Source: Bordetella genomosp. 9 (lineage in GTDB: Bacteria > Pseudomonadota > Gammaproteobacteria > Burkholderiales > Burkholderiaceae_B). From it: 64,000 nt of DNA. Under the pieces are notes generated by a model. The model was not told the origin of the DNA and searched no databases. It saw only the letters and a program-made list of their open reading frames with translations. This document shows, in pieces, positions 24,132 to 32,694 of this stretch. The position numbers were made by a program, and so were the translations under genes. The DNA lies in the NCBI RefSeq assembly GCF_002119725.1, contig NZ_CP021109.1:2356001-2420000 (forward strand), in the 5' to 3' direction. The number at the start of each line of letters is the position of its first letter. Position 1 is the stretch's first letter.

Positions 24132-25118
24132 ATGAAAGCAATCACGATGTTCTGCGCTGCGTTGGCCCTTGTCTCCGCTGCCGTGGCCGCCGCGCCCGGC
24201 CAGCACGTCCGCGTCACGCCCCTGGGCGGAATCGACGGCGAGTTCTGCCCGCAGGACCGCGCCATGATCTTCGAGGATCCCAACGGCACGCGCATCCTCT
24301 ACGACCCCGGCCGTACGGTGGCCGGCGCGGAAGACCCGCGCCTGGGCAAGATCGACATCATTCTGGTCAGCCACGTGCACGGCGACCATGTGGGCAACGC
24401 GCATAACAAGGCGCCGAACGCCGGCAGTTGCGAGAAGCCCGACATGTCGGTCTCCGACGTGCCCAACACGAACGCGGTGAACATCGCGCTGGCGAAGGGA
24501 TCCAAGATTGTCACGGGCAGCGACATGCCGCCCTTTTTCGCCGCAAAGCTCAAGGCCAACGGCGGCGACCCCTCGAATTCGATTTTGGCGCGCTTCGGCG
24601 GGAGCGTGCTCGTGGGCGGCGTGCGCATCGCCACCGTGACCGCCATGCACAGCAACGGCCTGGACCCGGAACTCATCGGCGGAGAGCTGGGCAAGGAGAT
24701 GAAGGCGGCAGGCATCTATGGCGACGTGGGCCTGGCCACGGGCTATGTGCTGCAGTTCAGCAATGGACTGGTGGCCTACCTGTCGGGCGATACGGGCGTG
24801 ACCGCCGACCAGGAACGGGTCGTGCGTGACCTCTATCACGCCAAACTCGCCGTCATGAACATCGGCGACGGATTCACCACCGGGCCGCGCGAGGCCGCCT
24901 ACGTGATCAACGATCTGGTCAAGCCCGCTTCCGTGATCCCTTCGCACGCGAACGAGGTCGGCACGGTCAATGGCAAGGTCCGGCCGGGCAGCAAGACCGA
25001 GGCTTTTCTGAAGGCGGTCAAGGTACCGGCGTATGTGCCGCTGTCCGGTAAAACGATGGAGTTCGATAAGGAAGGACAATGCGCAGCCGGATGTCCGCCG
25101 ACGGAGCGCGCGCCCTGA
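24132..25118 (+). CDS. Exported metallo-beta-lactamase-fold hydrolase
   Basis: A 328-residue protein with signal peptide MKAITMFCAALALVSAAVAA, so it acts in the periplasm. The metal-binding motif SHVHGDHVGN lies at about residues 80-89. Further ligands are likely in TAMHSNG, LSGDTGV and SHANEVG. This pattern fits the UPF0173-like group of MBL-fold proteins rather than antibiotic-resistance enzymes. The substrate is unknown. ATG 24132 has GGAG eight bases upstream. Confidence 0.85.
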   Translation: MKAITMFCAALALVSAAVAAAPGQHVRVTPLGGIDGEFCPQDRAMIFEDPNGTRILYDPGRTVAGAEDPRLGKIDIILVSHVHGDHVGNAHNKAPNAGSCEKPDMSVSDVPNTNAVNIALAKGSKIVTGSDMPPFFAAKLKANGGDPSNSILARFGGSVLVGGVRIATVTAMHSNGLDPELIGGELGKEMKAAGIYGDVGLATGYVLQFSNGLVAYLSGDTGVTADQERVVRDLYHAKLAVMNIGDGFTTGPREAAYVINDLVKPASVIPSHANEVGTVNGKVRPGSKTEAFLKAVKVPAYVPLSGKTMEFDKEGQCAAGCPPTERAP

Positions 25119-25180
25119 AGGACCCGGGCTGCGACGTGAAGGACGCCGCGTGCGACGTCAAGGGCGCAGCCGCGATGTGA
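25079..25180 (+). CDS. Possible 33-residue ORF with Cys-Asp-Val-Lys repeats overlapping the MBL gene end
   Basis: An out-of-frame ATG at 25079 is preceded by AAGGAAGGACA, a strong ribosome-site match. It opens a 33-codon frame ending at TGA 25178-25180. The peptide ends GCDVKDAACDVKGAAAM, a two-copy repeat. The underlying DNA contains about four degenerate copies of GCGACGTGAAGGRC between 25130 and 25210. The ribosome site is also explained by codons of the upstream gene, so coding is uncertain. Confidence 0.25.
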   Translation: MRSRMSADGARALKDPGCDVKDAACDVKGAAAM

Positions 25181-25244
25181 AGGACCTGGCGCGCGCCGTG
25201 AAGCCGGCCCGCGCCCGCGATCGATACTTGCCACGCCGATCGAT

Positions 25245-25724
25245 CTAGCGCCTGCCGGCCGCCCGCTCCGCACGATCACAGGCCGCCAGCAGGCCGTCCA
25301 GCGCATTCGCAAAAGCACGCCGGTCGGCCTGGCTCAACGCCGAAGGCCCGCCGGTATCGACACCCGCGCTGCGCAACTCTTCCATCATGTCCCGCATCGA
25401 GAGACGTTCGCGGATGGTGTCGGCGCTGTAGCGTTCGCCGCGCGGGTTCAGCACCAGCGCGCCCTTCTCCAGCACCTGTGCAGCCAACGGAATATCGCCC
25501 GTGATGACCAGATCGCCCGCGCCGACGTGCTGCACGATATAGTCGTCCGCCACGTCGAAGCCGCGCGGCACCTGCACGGCGTGGAGCAGCGGCGATGGCG
25601 GCGTGCGCAGCATCTGGTTCGCCACCAGCGTCAGGTGACGCCCGGACCGCTGCGCCGCGCGGTACAGGATTTCCTTGATGACGGCCGGACAGGCGTCGGC
25701 GTCAACCCAGATATGCATCGCCAT
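25245..25724 (-). CDS. yaiI: YaiI/YqxD (UPF0178, DUF188) family protein
   Basis: A 159-residue protein with the family start [21 protein letters not shown], whose Asp residues form a PIN-like acidic site. [28 protein letters not shown] and [31 protein letters not shown] follow. The length is normal. Its function is not well established, and a nuclease-like fold has been suggested. Its ATG overlaps the stop of the upstream small gene by one base (TGATG), so the two are co-translated. Confidence 0.9.
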   Translation of the reverse strand: MAMHIWVDADACPAVIKEILYRAAQRSGRHLTLVANQMLRTPPSPLLHAVQVPRGFDVADDYIVQHVGAGDLVITGDIPLAAQVLEKGALVLNPRGERYSADTIRERLSMRDMMEELRSAGVDTGGPSALSQADRRAFANALDGLLAACDRAERAAGRR

Positions 25725-25987
25725 CAGACTTCAAGCGCTTCGGCCAGCAGCGCATTGATCACGTCATTGGTGCTGAGGCCGTCGGCATCGGCCTTGGCGC
25801 GCACGGCGTCGATCACCGGCTGGCGCAGCTTGACCGGAAACGGCGTCAGGCCGGCGGCCTGGTCGAGCTTGCGCTGCTCGCGCCGGTCGGGCGCCGCTGC
25901 GCCGGCATAGCGCCCGGGCGGCACGGCGGCGTTGAGTTTGCCCATCAGTTTCAGGGCTTTGTTCTTTTCCAGGTCGGTCTTTTTCAT
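25724..25987 (-). CDS. Small ribbon-helix-helix-like protein
   Basis: An 87-residue basic protein, [19 protein letters not shown] at the N terminus. The C-terminal [37 protein letters not shown] looks like a CopG/Arc-type strand-helix-helix. The ATG at 25987 is used; a longer frame is possible but lacks similarity and composition support. It precedes yaiI in the same operon, where it may regulate its own promoter. DNA binding is inference. Confidence 0.65.
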   Translation of the reverse strand: MKKTDLEKNKALKLMGKLNAAVPPGRYAGAAAPDRREQRKLDQAAGLTPFPVKLRQPVIDAVRAKADADGLSTNDVINALLAEALEV

Positions 25988-26231
25988 CGGGATCCCGCGA
26001 TAGCGGCCGGCCCACGGGCATGGGGCAAGCGTCCATGCTTGTACCACGTTCCCTGTGCAAGCGCGGCCCGCCGCCGGCGCATCTATGAAGGCGCGCAAGC
26101 CCTTGGATAGACGATTTCCGCATAACCATATGCAGGATCCGCCATATTCAATGCGGACCTCGGCCGGTATGCTCGTTATAACGATTCCCGGAAACCCCTC
26201 TTTTGCGCCATAAGCGCGAGCAATAGCGACC

Positions 26232-27203
26232 ATGCCGAAAATCTATGTCATCCACGAAAACGCGACCTGGGTGGAACCGCTGCGCGCGGCGTTCGACGAG
26301 CTGAACCTGCCGTTTGAAGAATGGTTCCTGGACCAGGGCACGCTCGACCTTTCCACCGCGCCCCCTGAAGGCGTGTTCTACAACCGCATGAGCGCGTCGT
26401 CGCACAGCCGGGGCCATCGCTATGCCCCCGAGTACACCGCCGGCGTGCTGGCGTGGCTGGAATCGCATGGCCGGCGCGTCATCAACAACGGCCGCGCCCT
26501 GCAGCTGGAAGTCAGCAAGATCGCCCAGTACGCGGCGCTGGCGGACTTCGGCATCCGCACGCCGCATACGGTGGCCGCGATCGGGCGCGACAACATCCTG
26601 GCGGCCGCCGGCAAAATGAAGGGCTCGTTCATCACCAAGCACAATCGCGCCGGCAAGGGATTGGGCGTGCATCTGTTCCACAGCGTCGACGCGCTGCGGG
26701 AGCACCTGGACAGCGACGCCTTCGAAGACTCGATCGACGGCATCACGCTGATCCAGGAATACATCCGCGCGCCGGAGCCCTACATCACGCGCGTGGAGTT
26801 CGTGGGCGGGCAGTTCCTGTACGCGGTGCGGGTCGACACGTCGCTGGGCTTCGAACTGTGCCCCGCCGACGTCTGCCAGATCGGCGACGCGTTCTGCCCG
26901 GTTGGCGAAACGGCGCCTGCCGCGCCCGCGCCGCGCTTCCAGATCATCCAGGGCTTCGACAACCCGATCATCGACAAATACCGCCGCTTCATCGCCGCCA
27001 ACGGCATCGGCATTTCCGGCATCGAGTTCATCACAGACGAGCGCGGCGAAATCTATACCTACGACGTCAACACGAACACCAACTACAACAGCGACGCCGA
27101 GGCACAGGCAGGCTTGTACGGCATGCGCGCGATCGCCTCGTACCTGGGCGACGAGCTGCGCAAGCTGCAGGATGGCCGCTCCGACGCGCGGGCCGCGGCA
27201 TAA
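26232..27203 (+). CDS. ATP-grasp (RimK-like) ligase
   Basis: A 323-residue ATP-grasp protein. N-terminal MPKIYVIHENATWVEPLRAAFDELNLPFEEWFLD is the substrate domain. FITKHNRAGKGLGVHLF is the ATP-binding Lys/Gly loop. IQEYIRAPEPYITRVEFVGG is the adenine-hinge region, and YTYDVNTNTNYNSDAE holds the Mg ligands. Such enzymes join a carboxylate to an amine via acyl-phosphate. No ribosomal or peptide-carrier gene is adjacent, so the substrate is open. The upstream spacer (25988-26231) is AT-richer and probably holds both divergent promoters. Confidence 0.85.
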   Translation: MPKIYVIHENATWVEPLRAAFDELNLPFEEWFLDQGTLDLSTAPPEGVFYNRMSASSHSRGHRYAPEYTAGVLAWLESHGRRVINNGRALQLEVSKIAQYAALADFGIRTPHTVAAIGRDNILAAAGKMKGSFITKHNRAGKGLGVHLFHSVDALREHLDSDAFEDSIDGITLIQEYIRAPEPYITRVEFVGGQFLYAVRVDTSLGFELCPADVCQIGDAFCPVGETAPAAPAPRFQIIQGFDNPIIDKYRRFIAANGIGISGIEFITDERGEIYTYDVNTNTNYNSDAEAQAGLYGMRAIASYLGDELRKLQDGRSDARAAA

Positions 27204-27278
27204 GCCAGCACAAAAGCGCCAACACGGCCAGACCGGTTCGGCCTGGCTCACGCGCCAGCCGGCGCCGGTCCGGCCCAG

Positions 27279-28244
27279 TCACTCGCCCGGCCGCTGGCGG
27301 CCGGCTCGGGCCGGTCTGCGAGAACGTCCTGCCTGCTGCCCCGCCTCAGGCGCCCCGGCGCCGAAAAACGTGCGCGTGGCGTCCACCCACGCGCGTGCCG
27401 CGCGCGATAGATGCGCGCTGCGGCGCCAGCTCACCACCAGCTGCCAGCGGATTTCCGGTTCGACGATGGGAATGGAAATAAAGCGCCGCATATCCAGGCG
27501 CTCACCGTAATGGGCGGGCAGCAGCGCGATGCCCATGCCGCATTCCACGAGCGTCACGATCAGGTCCCACTGGCTGCTGCGGCATGCCAGGCGCGGCGTG
27601 AAGCCCACCGAGCGGCAGGCCTGCGCGATGGTTTCGTTCAGCTGGAAGGTTTCGCCGTACAGCAGGAAGGGCTCTTCCGACAATTCCGCCAGCGGCACTT
27701 GCTTGCGGCCCTGCCAGCGCGCCTGCCGCGGCGCGAGCAGGTGCAGCGGGTAGTCGCAGATGGGGAAGCCGTCCATGTCCTCCGCGACGGGCGCCAGGCA
27801 GATGCCCACGTCCAGTTCGCCCTCGCGCAGCGCCCGCTCGACGGCGCGCGCGCCCGATTCCAGCAGCTTCAGTTCGACCCCGGGCCACTGCTTATGGAAA
27901 GCCGCGATGGCCGGCGCCACCAGCGGCGCGCCCAGCGGCGGAATGCCTATCGTCAAGCTGCCGCGGGTCAGGTCGTCCAGCCCCTGCAAGTCGTCGTGCA
28001 GCAGCGCTTCGGTGGCAAGTATCTGTTGGGCGCGCGCATAGACGAGCCGGCCCGCCTCGGTAGGCGTGACGCCGCGCTTGCGGCGGCCTTCTTCGCGCGA
28101 TAGCAGCGCCACGCCCAATTCTTCCTCCAGGACGTGGACCATCTTGCTGACGGTGGGCTGGGTTACGAAGAGCGTGTCGGCCGCGGCGGTGAAGCTGCCC
28201 GACCGCACCACTTCGGCGAAATACTTCAGCGCGCGCAGTTCCAA
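27279..28244 (-). CDS. LysR-family regulator of the adjacent cidAB genes (CidR-like)
   Basis: A 321-residue LTTR. MELRALKYFAEVVRSGSFTAAADTLFVTQPTVSKMVHVLEEELGVALLSREE is the DNA-binding domain. The TTG at 28244 is chosen because GAGGAG lies seven bases upstream; another TTG 15 bp earlier is possible. It is divergent from cidA/cidB, as CidR regulators usually are, and in that system responds to acetate or overflow metabolism. The C-terminal tail (APEAGQQAGRSRRPARAG) is low complexity. Confidence 0.88.
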   Translation of the reverse strand: MELRALKYFAEVVRSGSFTAAADTLFVTQPTVSKMVHVLEEELGVALLSREEGRRKRGVTPTEAGRLVYARAQQILATEALLHDDLQGLDDLTRGSLTIGIPPLGAPLVAPAIAAFHKQWPGVELKLLESGARAVERALREGELDVGICLAPVAEDMDGFPICDYPLHLLAPRQARWQGRKQVPLAELSEEPFLLYGETFQLNETIAQACRSVGFTPRLACRSSQWDLIVTLVECGMGIALLPAHYGERLDMRRFISIPIVEPEIRWQLVVSWRRSAHLSRAARAWVDATRTFFGAGAPEAGQQAGRSRRPARAGRQRPGE

Positions 28245-28373
28245 AGCCGTTCTCCTCAAGACGGCTTCAATTATGCCATCCTGGAATAACAGAAATAGAA
28301 ATAATTCACTGGATACATTTCGCCCGTCTGCCTACACTCTGTCCAGTGCAGTCGCAATGGCAGTAACCGCAAC
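28245..28373. promoter_or_regulatory. cidR/cidA divergent promoter region
   Basis: An AT-rich block, GGAATAACAGAAATAGAAATAATTC, spans about 28283-28307 in a GC-rich setting. T-N11-A type spacing (TTCACTGGATACA) at about 28305-28317 fits an LTTR site. No exact promoter hexamers can be assigned with confidence. Confidence 0.4.
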
Positions 28374-28817
28374 ATGAAGTCGCCCTCTTCCCTTTCCGCA
28401 TGGCGCGCGCGCTTGCGCCGCCCCATGACGGTTCCCGTGCAAATCCTCGCCTTGGTTTTCTGCTTCGCCGCCGCCGTCCATCTGACGGCGTGGCTGCGCT
28501 TGCCATTGGCGCCCGGCGTGGTCGGCCTGCTGGCGGTGCTCGCCTTGCTGCTGTCGGGCGCGGTCCGGGTGGAATGGATCAAGGGCGGGGCCAACTGGAT
28601 GCTCAACGAGCTGGTGCTGTTCTTCATTCCCAGCGTCGTCGCCGTGGTCAAGTATTCGGACCTGTTCCGCCGCGAGGGCGTTCAACTGGTGCTTGCCATC
28701 GGCTTCGGCACCCTGCTGGTGATGGCGGCGACCGCGCTGGCCGTGCATGCCGGCCGCAGGCTGGAGGACTGGCTGGCGCAGCTGGCCCGCCGCCAGACCC
28801 GCGAGAAGACGGTTTGA
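28374..28817 (+). CDS. cidA: CidA/LrgA family holin-like protein
   Basis: A 147-residue membrane protein with four predicted helices. They are VPVQILALVFCFAAAVHLTAW, LPLAPGVVGLLAVLALLLSGAV, the MLNELVLFFIPSVVAVV family signature, and LVLAIGFGTLLVMAATALAV. CidA/LrgA proteins work with CidB/LrgB in murein hydrolase control or pyruvate/overflow metabolite export. The stop overlaps the next start (TGATGA), so both subunits are made together. Confidence 0.9.
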   Translation: MKSPSSLSAWRARLRRPMTVPVQILALVFCFAAAVHLTAWLRLPLAPGVVGLLAVLALLLSGAVRVEWIKGGANWMLNELVLFFIPSVVAVVKYSDLFRREGVQLVLAIGFGTLLVMAATALAVHAGRRLEDWLAQLARRQTREKTV

Positions 28818-29527
28818 TGAACGCCATGCAAACCGTGCTGCCCTTTCTATGCCTGGCCTGGACGCTCTTGCTGTATTTCCTGGTCAAACCGCTGTACCGG
28901 CGCTACCGCAAGCCGTGGGTGTCGCCCGCCATCCTGGTGCCCGCGCTGACCGTGGTCGTCATGGTGCTGGCCCGCATCCCCTATTCCGCTTATTTCCAGG
29001 AAACGCACTGGCTGACGTGGCTGATGGGGCCGGCCACCGTCGCCTTCGCGGTGCCCATCTACGAATATCGCAACGTGGCGCGGCGGCATGCCTTGTCGCT
29101 GGGGCTGGGCGTGGTCACCGGCATGGTGGTGGCCGTGGTCAGCAGCTGCCTGCTGGCCCGCATGTTCGGCTTCGCGCCGGAAGTGACGCACAGCCTGATG
29201 GCGCGCTCGATTTCCACGCCGTTTGCCGTGGCGCTGGCCGAGCGCACCGGCGGCTCGGCCGAACTGGTTTCGCTCTTCACCATCATCACCGGGCTGGTCG
29301 GCATGATTGCCGGCGACGCGCTGCTGGCCCTGCTGCGCCTGCGTTCGCGGCTTGCCCACGGCGCGTCGTTCGGCGCCGCCGCCCATGGCTTCGGCGCGGC
29401 CCGCGCGCGCGAGCGCGATAGCGAAGAAGGCGTGGTCGCCAGCCTGACCCTGGTGATTGCGGGCGTCGGGATGGTCGTGGCCGGACCTGCCCTGAGCGGC
29501 TGGGTCGGGCGGCTGCTGGGGGTCTGA
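28817..29527 (+). CDS. cidB: CidB/LrgB family membrane protein
   Basis: A 236-residue multi-spanning protein. KPWVSPAILVPALTVVVMVL, LMGPATVAFAVPIYEYRNVARRH and VTHSLMARSISTPFAVALAERTGGSAELVSLFTIITGLVGMIAG are LrgB hallmarks. ATG 28817 is set by the one-base overlap with the cidA stop. An earlier, longer frame is out of phase with cidA and not coding. Confidence 0.92.
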   Translation: MNAMQTVLPFLCLAWTLLLYFLVKPLYRRYRKPWVSPAILVPALTVVVMVLARIPYSAYFQETHWLTWLMGPATVAFAVPIYEYRNVARRHALSLGLGVVTGMVVAVVSSCLLARMFGFAPEVTHSLMARSISTPFAVALAERTGGSAELVSLFTIITGLVGMIAGDALLALLRLRSRLAHGASFGAAAHGFGAARARERDSEEGVVASLTLVIAGVGMVVAGPALSGWVGRLLGV

Positions 29528-29573
29528 GCTTCGTCCGAGTCTCGGTTGAGCCGGCGTCCCCGCCGCGGCGCCT

Positions 29574-29780
29574 TCAGCAAGCGGCGGTGCGGTAGTCGTC
29601 CTGGTGAAAGCGGACGGCCGGTTCGGCGCCCGGCTCATCCGTTCCCGCCGTCTCAGCTCCTGCCGACGTCGCCGCGTTCTTCGGGACGGCGGGCGTCTGG
29701 CGTGGCGCCGGGGCCGACTTGCCGGGCACGCCCAGCAGGGTCAATTCGGCGCCGACGAAACCGGTGAGCAATTCGTTCAT
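29574..29780 (-). CDS. Small hypothetical protein (68 aa)
   Basis: MNELLTGFVGAELTLLGVPGK is followed by a Pro/Ala-rich acidic stretch and ends FHQDDYRTAAC. GGAG lies eight bases before ATG 29780, which supports translation. The protein has no transmembrane segment and no motif I know. It converges on cidB across a 46-bp gap. Confidence 0.5.
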   Translation of the reverse strand: MNELLTGFVGAELTLLGVPGKSAPAPRQTPAVPKNAATSAGAETAGTDEPGAEPAVRFHQDDYRTAAC

Positions 29781-30236
29781 GGCAATCTCCGGAATGGCGC
29801 GCACGGCGGCGGCAGGCCCGCCGGTGCGGTGAGGAACACCGGCCGTCCGCCGCAACGCCCGCGGTGCGCGGTCCTTTATATCGTATTACGAGATAATCTA
29901 CGCCTGTCCCAGGCCGGTTGTCCAGCCGCGGACCCCATGCCCCCGGAAGCGGTACGCCCGCCAACGGATACCCGCGGGCGTCGCGCGGCCGGATCCGGTC
30001 AAGGCGTTATAGCGCCGCGCGCGTGTCCACGCATCGGCCGAACGTATGGCAAGGCGAGCACGCCAAACGGTTTCTGCCGGGCGGCGGGCTGATGCGTTTT
30101 CCCGCGTGCGGCGCGGTATGCCGCTTGCTGCCCAGCGGTTTCCCGCGCGCATTCCGGCGGGCAAAGCCGGTGGCCGCGATGGATCCTGTTGACCCGCCGC
30201 GGCGCCACCGCATCCGAACGAAGGATGAGTGCCGCC
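29781..30236. other. 456-bp spacer without a convincing gene
   Basis: The spacer is mostly GC-rich with one AT-rich patch at about 29873-29900 (CCTTTATATCGTATTACGAGATAATC). This patch holds the odd dyad TCGTA-T-TACGA and is the best promoter candidate for flanking genes. Frames crossing the rest lack ribosome sites and coding bias. Confidence 0.4.
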
Positions 30237-31235
30237 ATGGCGTCAGCGGATCTGCGCAAGTGCGTCGTCATTGGGGCATCGTGGGGAGGCATCAAGGCCC
30301 TGCAACGCCTGGTCGCCACATTGCCGGCGGACCTGCCCGCGGCCGTGCTGATCGTCCAGCATATCGGCGCGCACCGCAGCCAGCTGGCGGAACTCCTGGA
30401 CTTCTCCGGGCCGCTGCGCGCCGTCTGGCCCAGCGAGGGTGAGGAGATCGCCGCGCGCACCATTTATCTGGCGCCGCCGGACCGTCATATGGTGCTGGAA
30501 GGAACGTGCATTCGCCTGCTGGCAAGCCCCAAGGAAAATCACGCCCGTCCCGCCATCGACCCGCTGTTCCGGTCCGCTGCGATTACGTTTCGCGAACGCT
30601 GCATCGGCGTGATCCTGACCGGACTGCTGGACGACGGCAGCGCGGGTCTGGCGGCCGTCAAGCATTGCGGCGGCCTGGCGCTGGTGCAGGATCCGGCGGA
30701 TGCCGAGCAAGGCGACATGCCGCGCAACGCCATCGCGAACGTCCAGGTCGACCGCGTGGCGCCGCTGCACGAGATGGGCCGGCTGATCGATGAACTGGTG
30801 CGCCGCGACGTCCCGGAACCGGCTGCCGAGCCGGGCAAGGAGGTGCGCATGGAACAGGAGCTGGCAAGCCAAACGGGGGGAGTGGACATGCTGGAGGCGC
30901 TGGGCAAGCCGTCTCCCCTGACCTGCCCCGATTGCGGCGGCACGCTGTTCGAATTGACGCAATCGCCGCCCGTGCGATATCGCTGCCATACCGGACATGC
31001 CTACACATTGGCGAGCCTGGCAGCCTTCCAGCGGCAGGCGACGGAAGATGCCGTTTGGACGGCCGTGCGGGCACTGGGGGAAAAACTGGTCATCCTGCAA
31101 CGCATGCTTGGGCAAACGGCGCCGCCCTTGCCCCAGCCGGCGCGCGACGAGCTGCAAAGCGAGGCCGACCAGGTGGCGCTGGCAATCGCGCGATTGCGCG
31201 CACTGGCGGAGCATCGCAGCGGCCCGCAGACATAG
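30237..31235 (+). CDS. Orphan CheB-type methylesterase with C-terminal zinc-ribbon-like tail
   Basis: A 332-residue protein without a receiver domain. The CheB catalytic triad is visible: Ser in GASWGG (about residue 15), His in QHIGAHRS (about 42) and Asp in TGLLDDGSAGL (about 132). The C-terminal part has CPDCGGTLFEL and YRCHTGHAYTLASL, four Cys/His that could bind Zn, followed by a helical tail. No chemotaxis genes are near, so it may deamidate or demethylate a non-flagellar target. ATG 30237 has AAGGA upstream, and ATG 30225 is an alternative. Confidence 0.82.
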   Translation: MASADLRKCVVIGASWGGIKALQRLVATLPADLPAAVLIVQHIGAHRSQLAELLDFSGPLRAVWPSEGEEIAARTIYLAPPDRHMVLEGTCIRLLASPKENHARPAIDPLFRSAAITFRERCIGVILTGLLDDGSAGLAAVKHCGGLALVQDPADAEQGDMPRNAIANVQVDRVAPLHEMGRLIDELVRRDVPEPAAEPGKEVRMEQELASQTGGVDMLEALGKPSPLTCPDCGGTLFELTQSPPVRYRCHTGHAYTLASLAAFQRQATEDAVWTAVRALGEKLVILQRMLGQTAPPLPQPARDELQSEADQVALAIARLRALAEHRSGPQT

Positions 31236-31385
31236 CGGCGGCAACGCGCTGTCGACCAACCCGGCGGCGGATGCCATTGCGCGCCGGTATGGCGCGGGCG
31301 CCGTTTCCGCCAGGATTCGGGCGCATGTGGCAAGCGCGCGCACGCCGCGTAGGGCGCCGTCGCCGGCTCCCCGGTGCCAAACGCC

Positions 31386-32588
31386 TCATGTGGGCAAGCG
31401 GCTGTCCTGCTGCTCCGGTGCTTCCCCAGCCGGAGATCGCAACGCCATCAGCGCAAGAAAACCGACCGCGCCCAGCCCCGCCGACACCCACAGCGCGCCG
31501 GCCCCCCAGTGATCCAGGCACAGCCCGAACAGCCAGGGCGCGAAGGCCTGCGCGATGCGCGTGGGCACCATCAGCCCCCCCTGCTTCGCCCCGTAGCCGT
31601 GCGCGCCGAAGAGCACCAGCGGCAGCGTGCCCTTGGCAATGGTCATGATGCCGTTGCCCGCCCCGTGCATCAGGACGAACAACGACGCCCAAGGGGCGCC
31701 AAGCGCAAGCAGGATGGCCGCGCCCAACGGATGCGCCGTTGCCGCCAGCCGCGCGGACAGCAGCGGGTGGATGCGCCGCAAGACGCCCAGCTCCAGCAGA
31801 CGCCCGCCCACTTGCGCGGGACCGACCAGCGTCCCCGCCGCGACCGCCGCGGCGAAACTGGCGCCGGCCGCCATCAGCAATCGCGGCAGATGCGCCGCCA
31901 TGGCCGTGCTGATGAACCAGGTAATGGCAAAGACGATGGACAGCAGCACCGCGTTGCGCGTGGCGTCGGGCGGGACGTGTCCGTTTTCAGGGCTGTCCGG
32001 CGACGCCGCTTGCGCGGTCGCCCGCCGCGCCGCCGGCAACAGCGCATTCAATGGCAAGGCCAGCAACACATGCACCGCCGCCCACGTGAAACACGCGCCG
32101 CGCCAGCCGATCTGCGCATCCAGATAGCTGGACAGCGGCCACCCCACGGTACTGGCGAATCCCGCGATCAGCGTGATGCCCGAAATGGCGTTGCGCGCCG
32201 TCTTGCCATACAGCGAGACCAGGGCGGCGAAGGCGGCCTCGTACAAGCCTGCTCCCATGCCAAGGCCAAGCAGCGCCCAGGCCGCGAACAGACCCGCCAC
32301 GCCCTGCGCCCAACCCAGCCCGGCCAGCCCCAGGGCGAACACGATATTGGTGGCGATGAGCGTGGGCTTGCCGCCCGCCCGGTCGATGGCCCGGCCCGCG
32401 TAAGGCCCGATAACCGCCGAGATCAGCAAACCGAACGAGAACGCCGCGAAAACCGTGGGCACGCCGATGCCCAGGTCCCGCGCCATGGGCGCGGCCAGCA
32501 CGGCCGGCAGATAGTAAGAGGATGCCCATGCGATCGTCTGCGTGACGCCCAGCGCGAGCACGACGCCGCCGCGATTGTTCAGCCCCAT
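31386..32588 (-). CDS. MFS transporter
   Basis: A 400-residue permease with 12 predicted helices. Examples are LALGVTQTIAWASSYYLPAVLAA, FAAFSFGLLISAVIGPYAGRAIDRAGGKP (motif A-like) and LLGLGMGAGLYEAAFAALVSLYG. GGGGAG precedes ATG 32588. The substrate is unknown. The 150-bp region downstream toward cheB has no gene. Confidence 0.88.
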   Translation of the reverse strand: MGLNNRGGVVLALGVTQTIAWASSYYLPAVLAAPMARDLGIGVPTVFAAFSFGLLISAVIGPYAGRAIDRAGGKPTLIATNIVFALGLAGLGWAQGVAGLFAAWALLGLGMGAGLYEAAFAALVSLYGKTARNAISGITLIAGFASTVGWPLSSYLDAQIGWRGACFTWAAVHVLLALPLNALLPAARRATAQAASPDSPENGHVPPDATRNAVLLSIVFAITWFISTAMAAHLPRLLMAAGASFAAAVAAGTLVGPAQVGGRLLELGVLRRIHPLLSARLAATAHPLGAAILLALGAPWASLFVLMHGAGNGIMTIAKGTLPLVLFGAHGYGAKQGGLMVPTRIAQAFAPWLFGLCLDHWGAGALWVSAGLGAVGFLALMALRSPAGEAPEQQDSRLPT

Positions 32589-32694
32589 GCGCTCTCCCCT
32601 TCCCCCGGTCCTGGATGCGTTGATGTGGTCCAACGCCCAGATGGTAGGGCTGCGCCGGCCCGTCCCGCAACGCCGGTTTGCATCGGACGCCTGA

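Noticed and set aside
24132-25118. Antibiotic-resistance metallo-beta-lactamase
   Set aside because: The protein has the HxHxDH fold motif but the later ligand pattern and overall layout fit UPF0173-like proteins, not class B enzymes.
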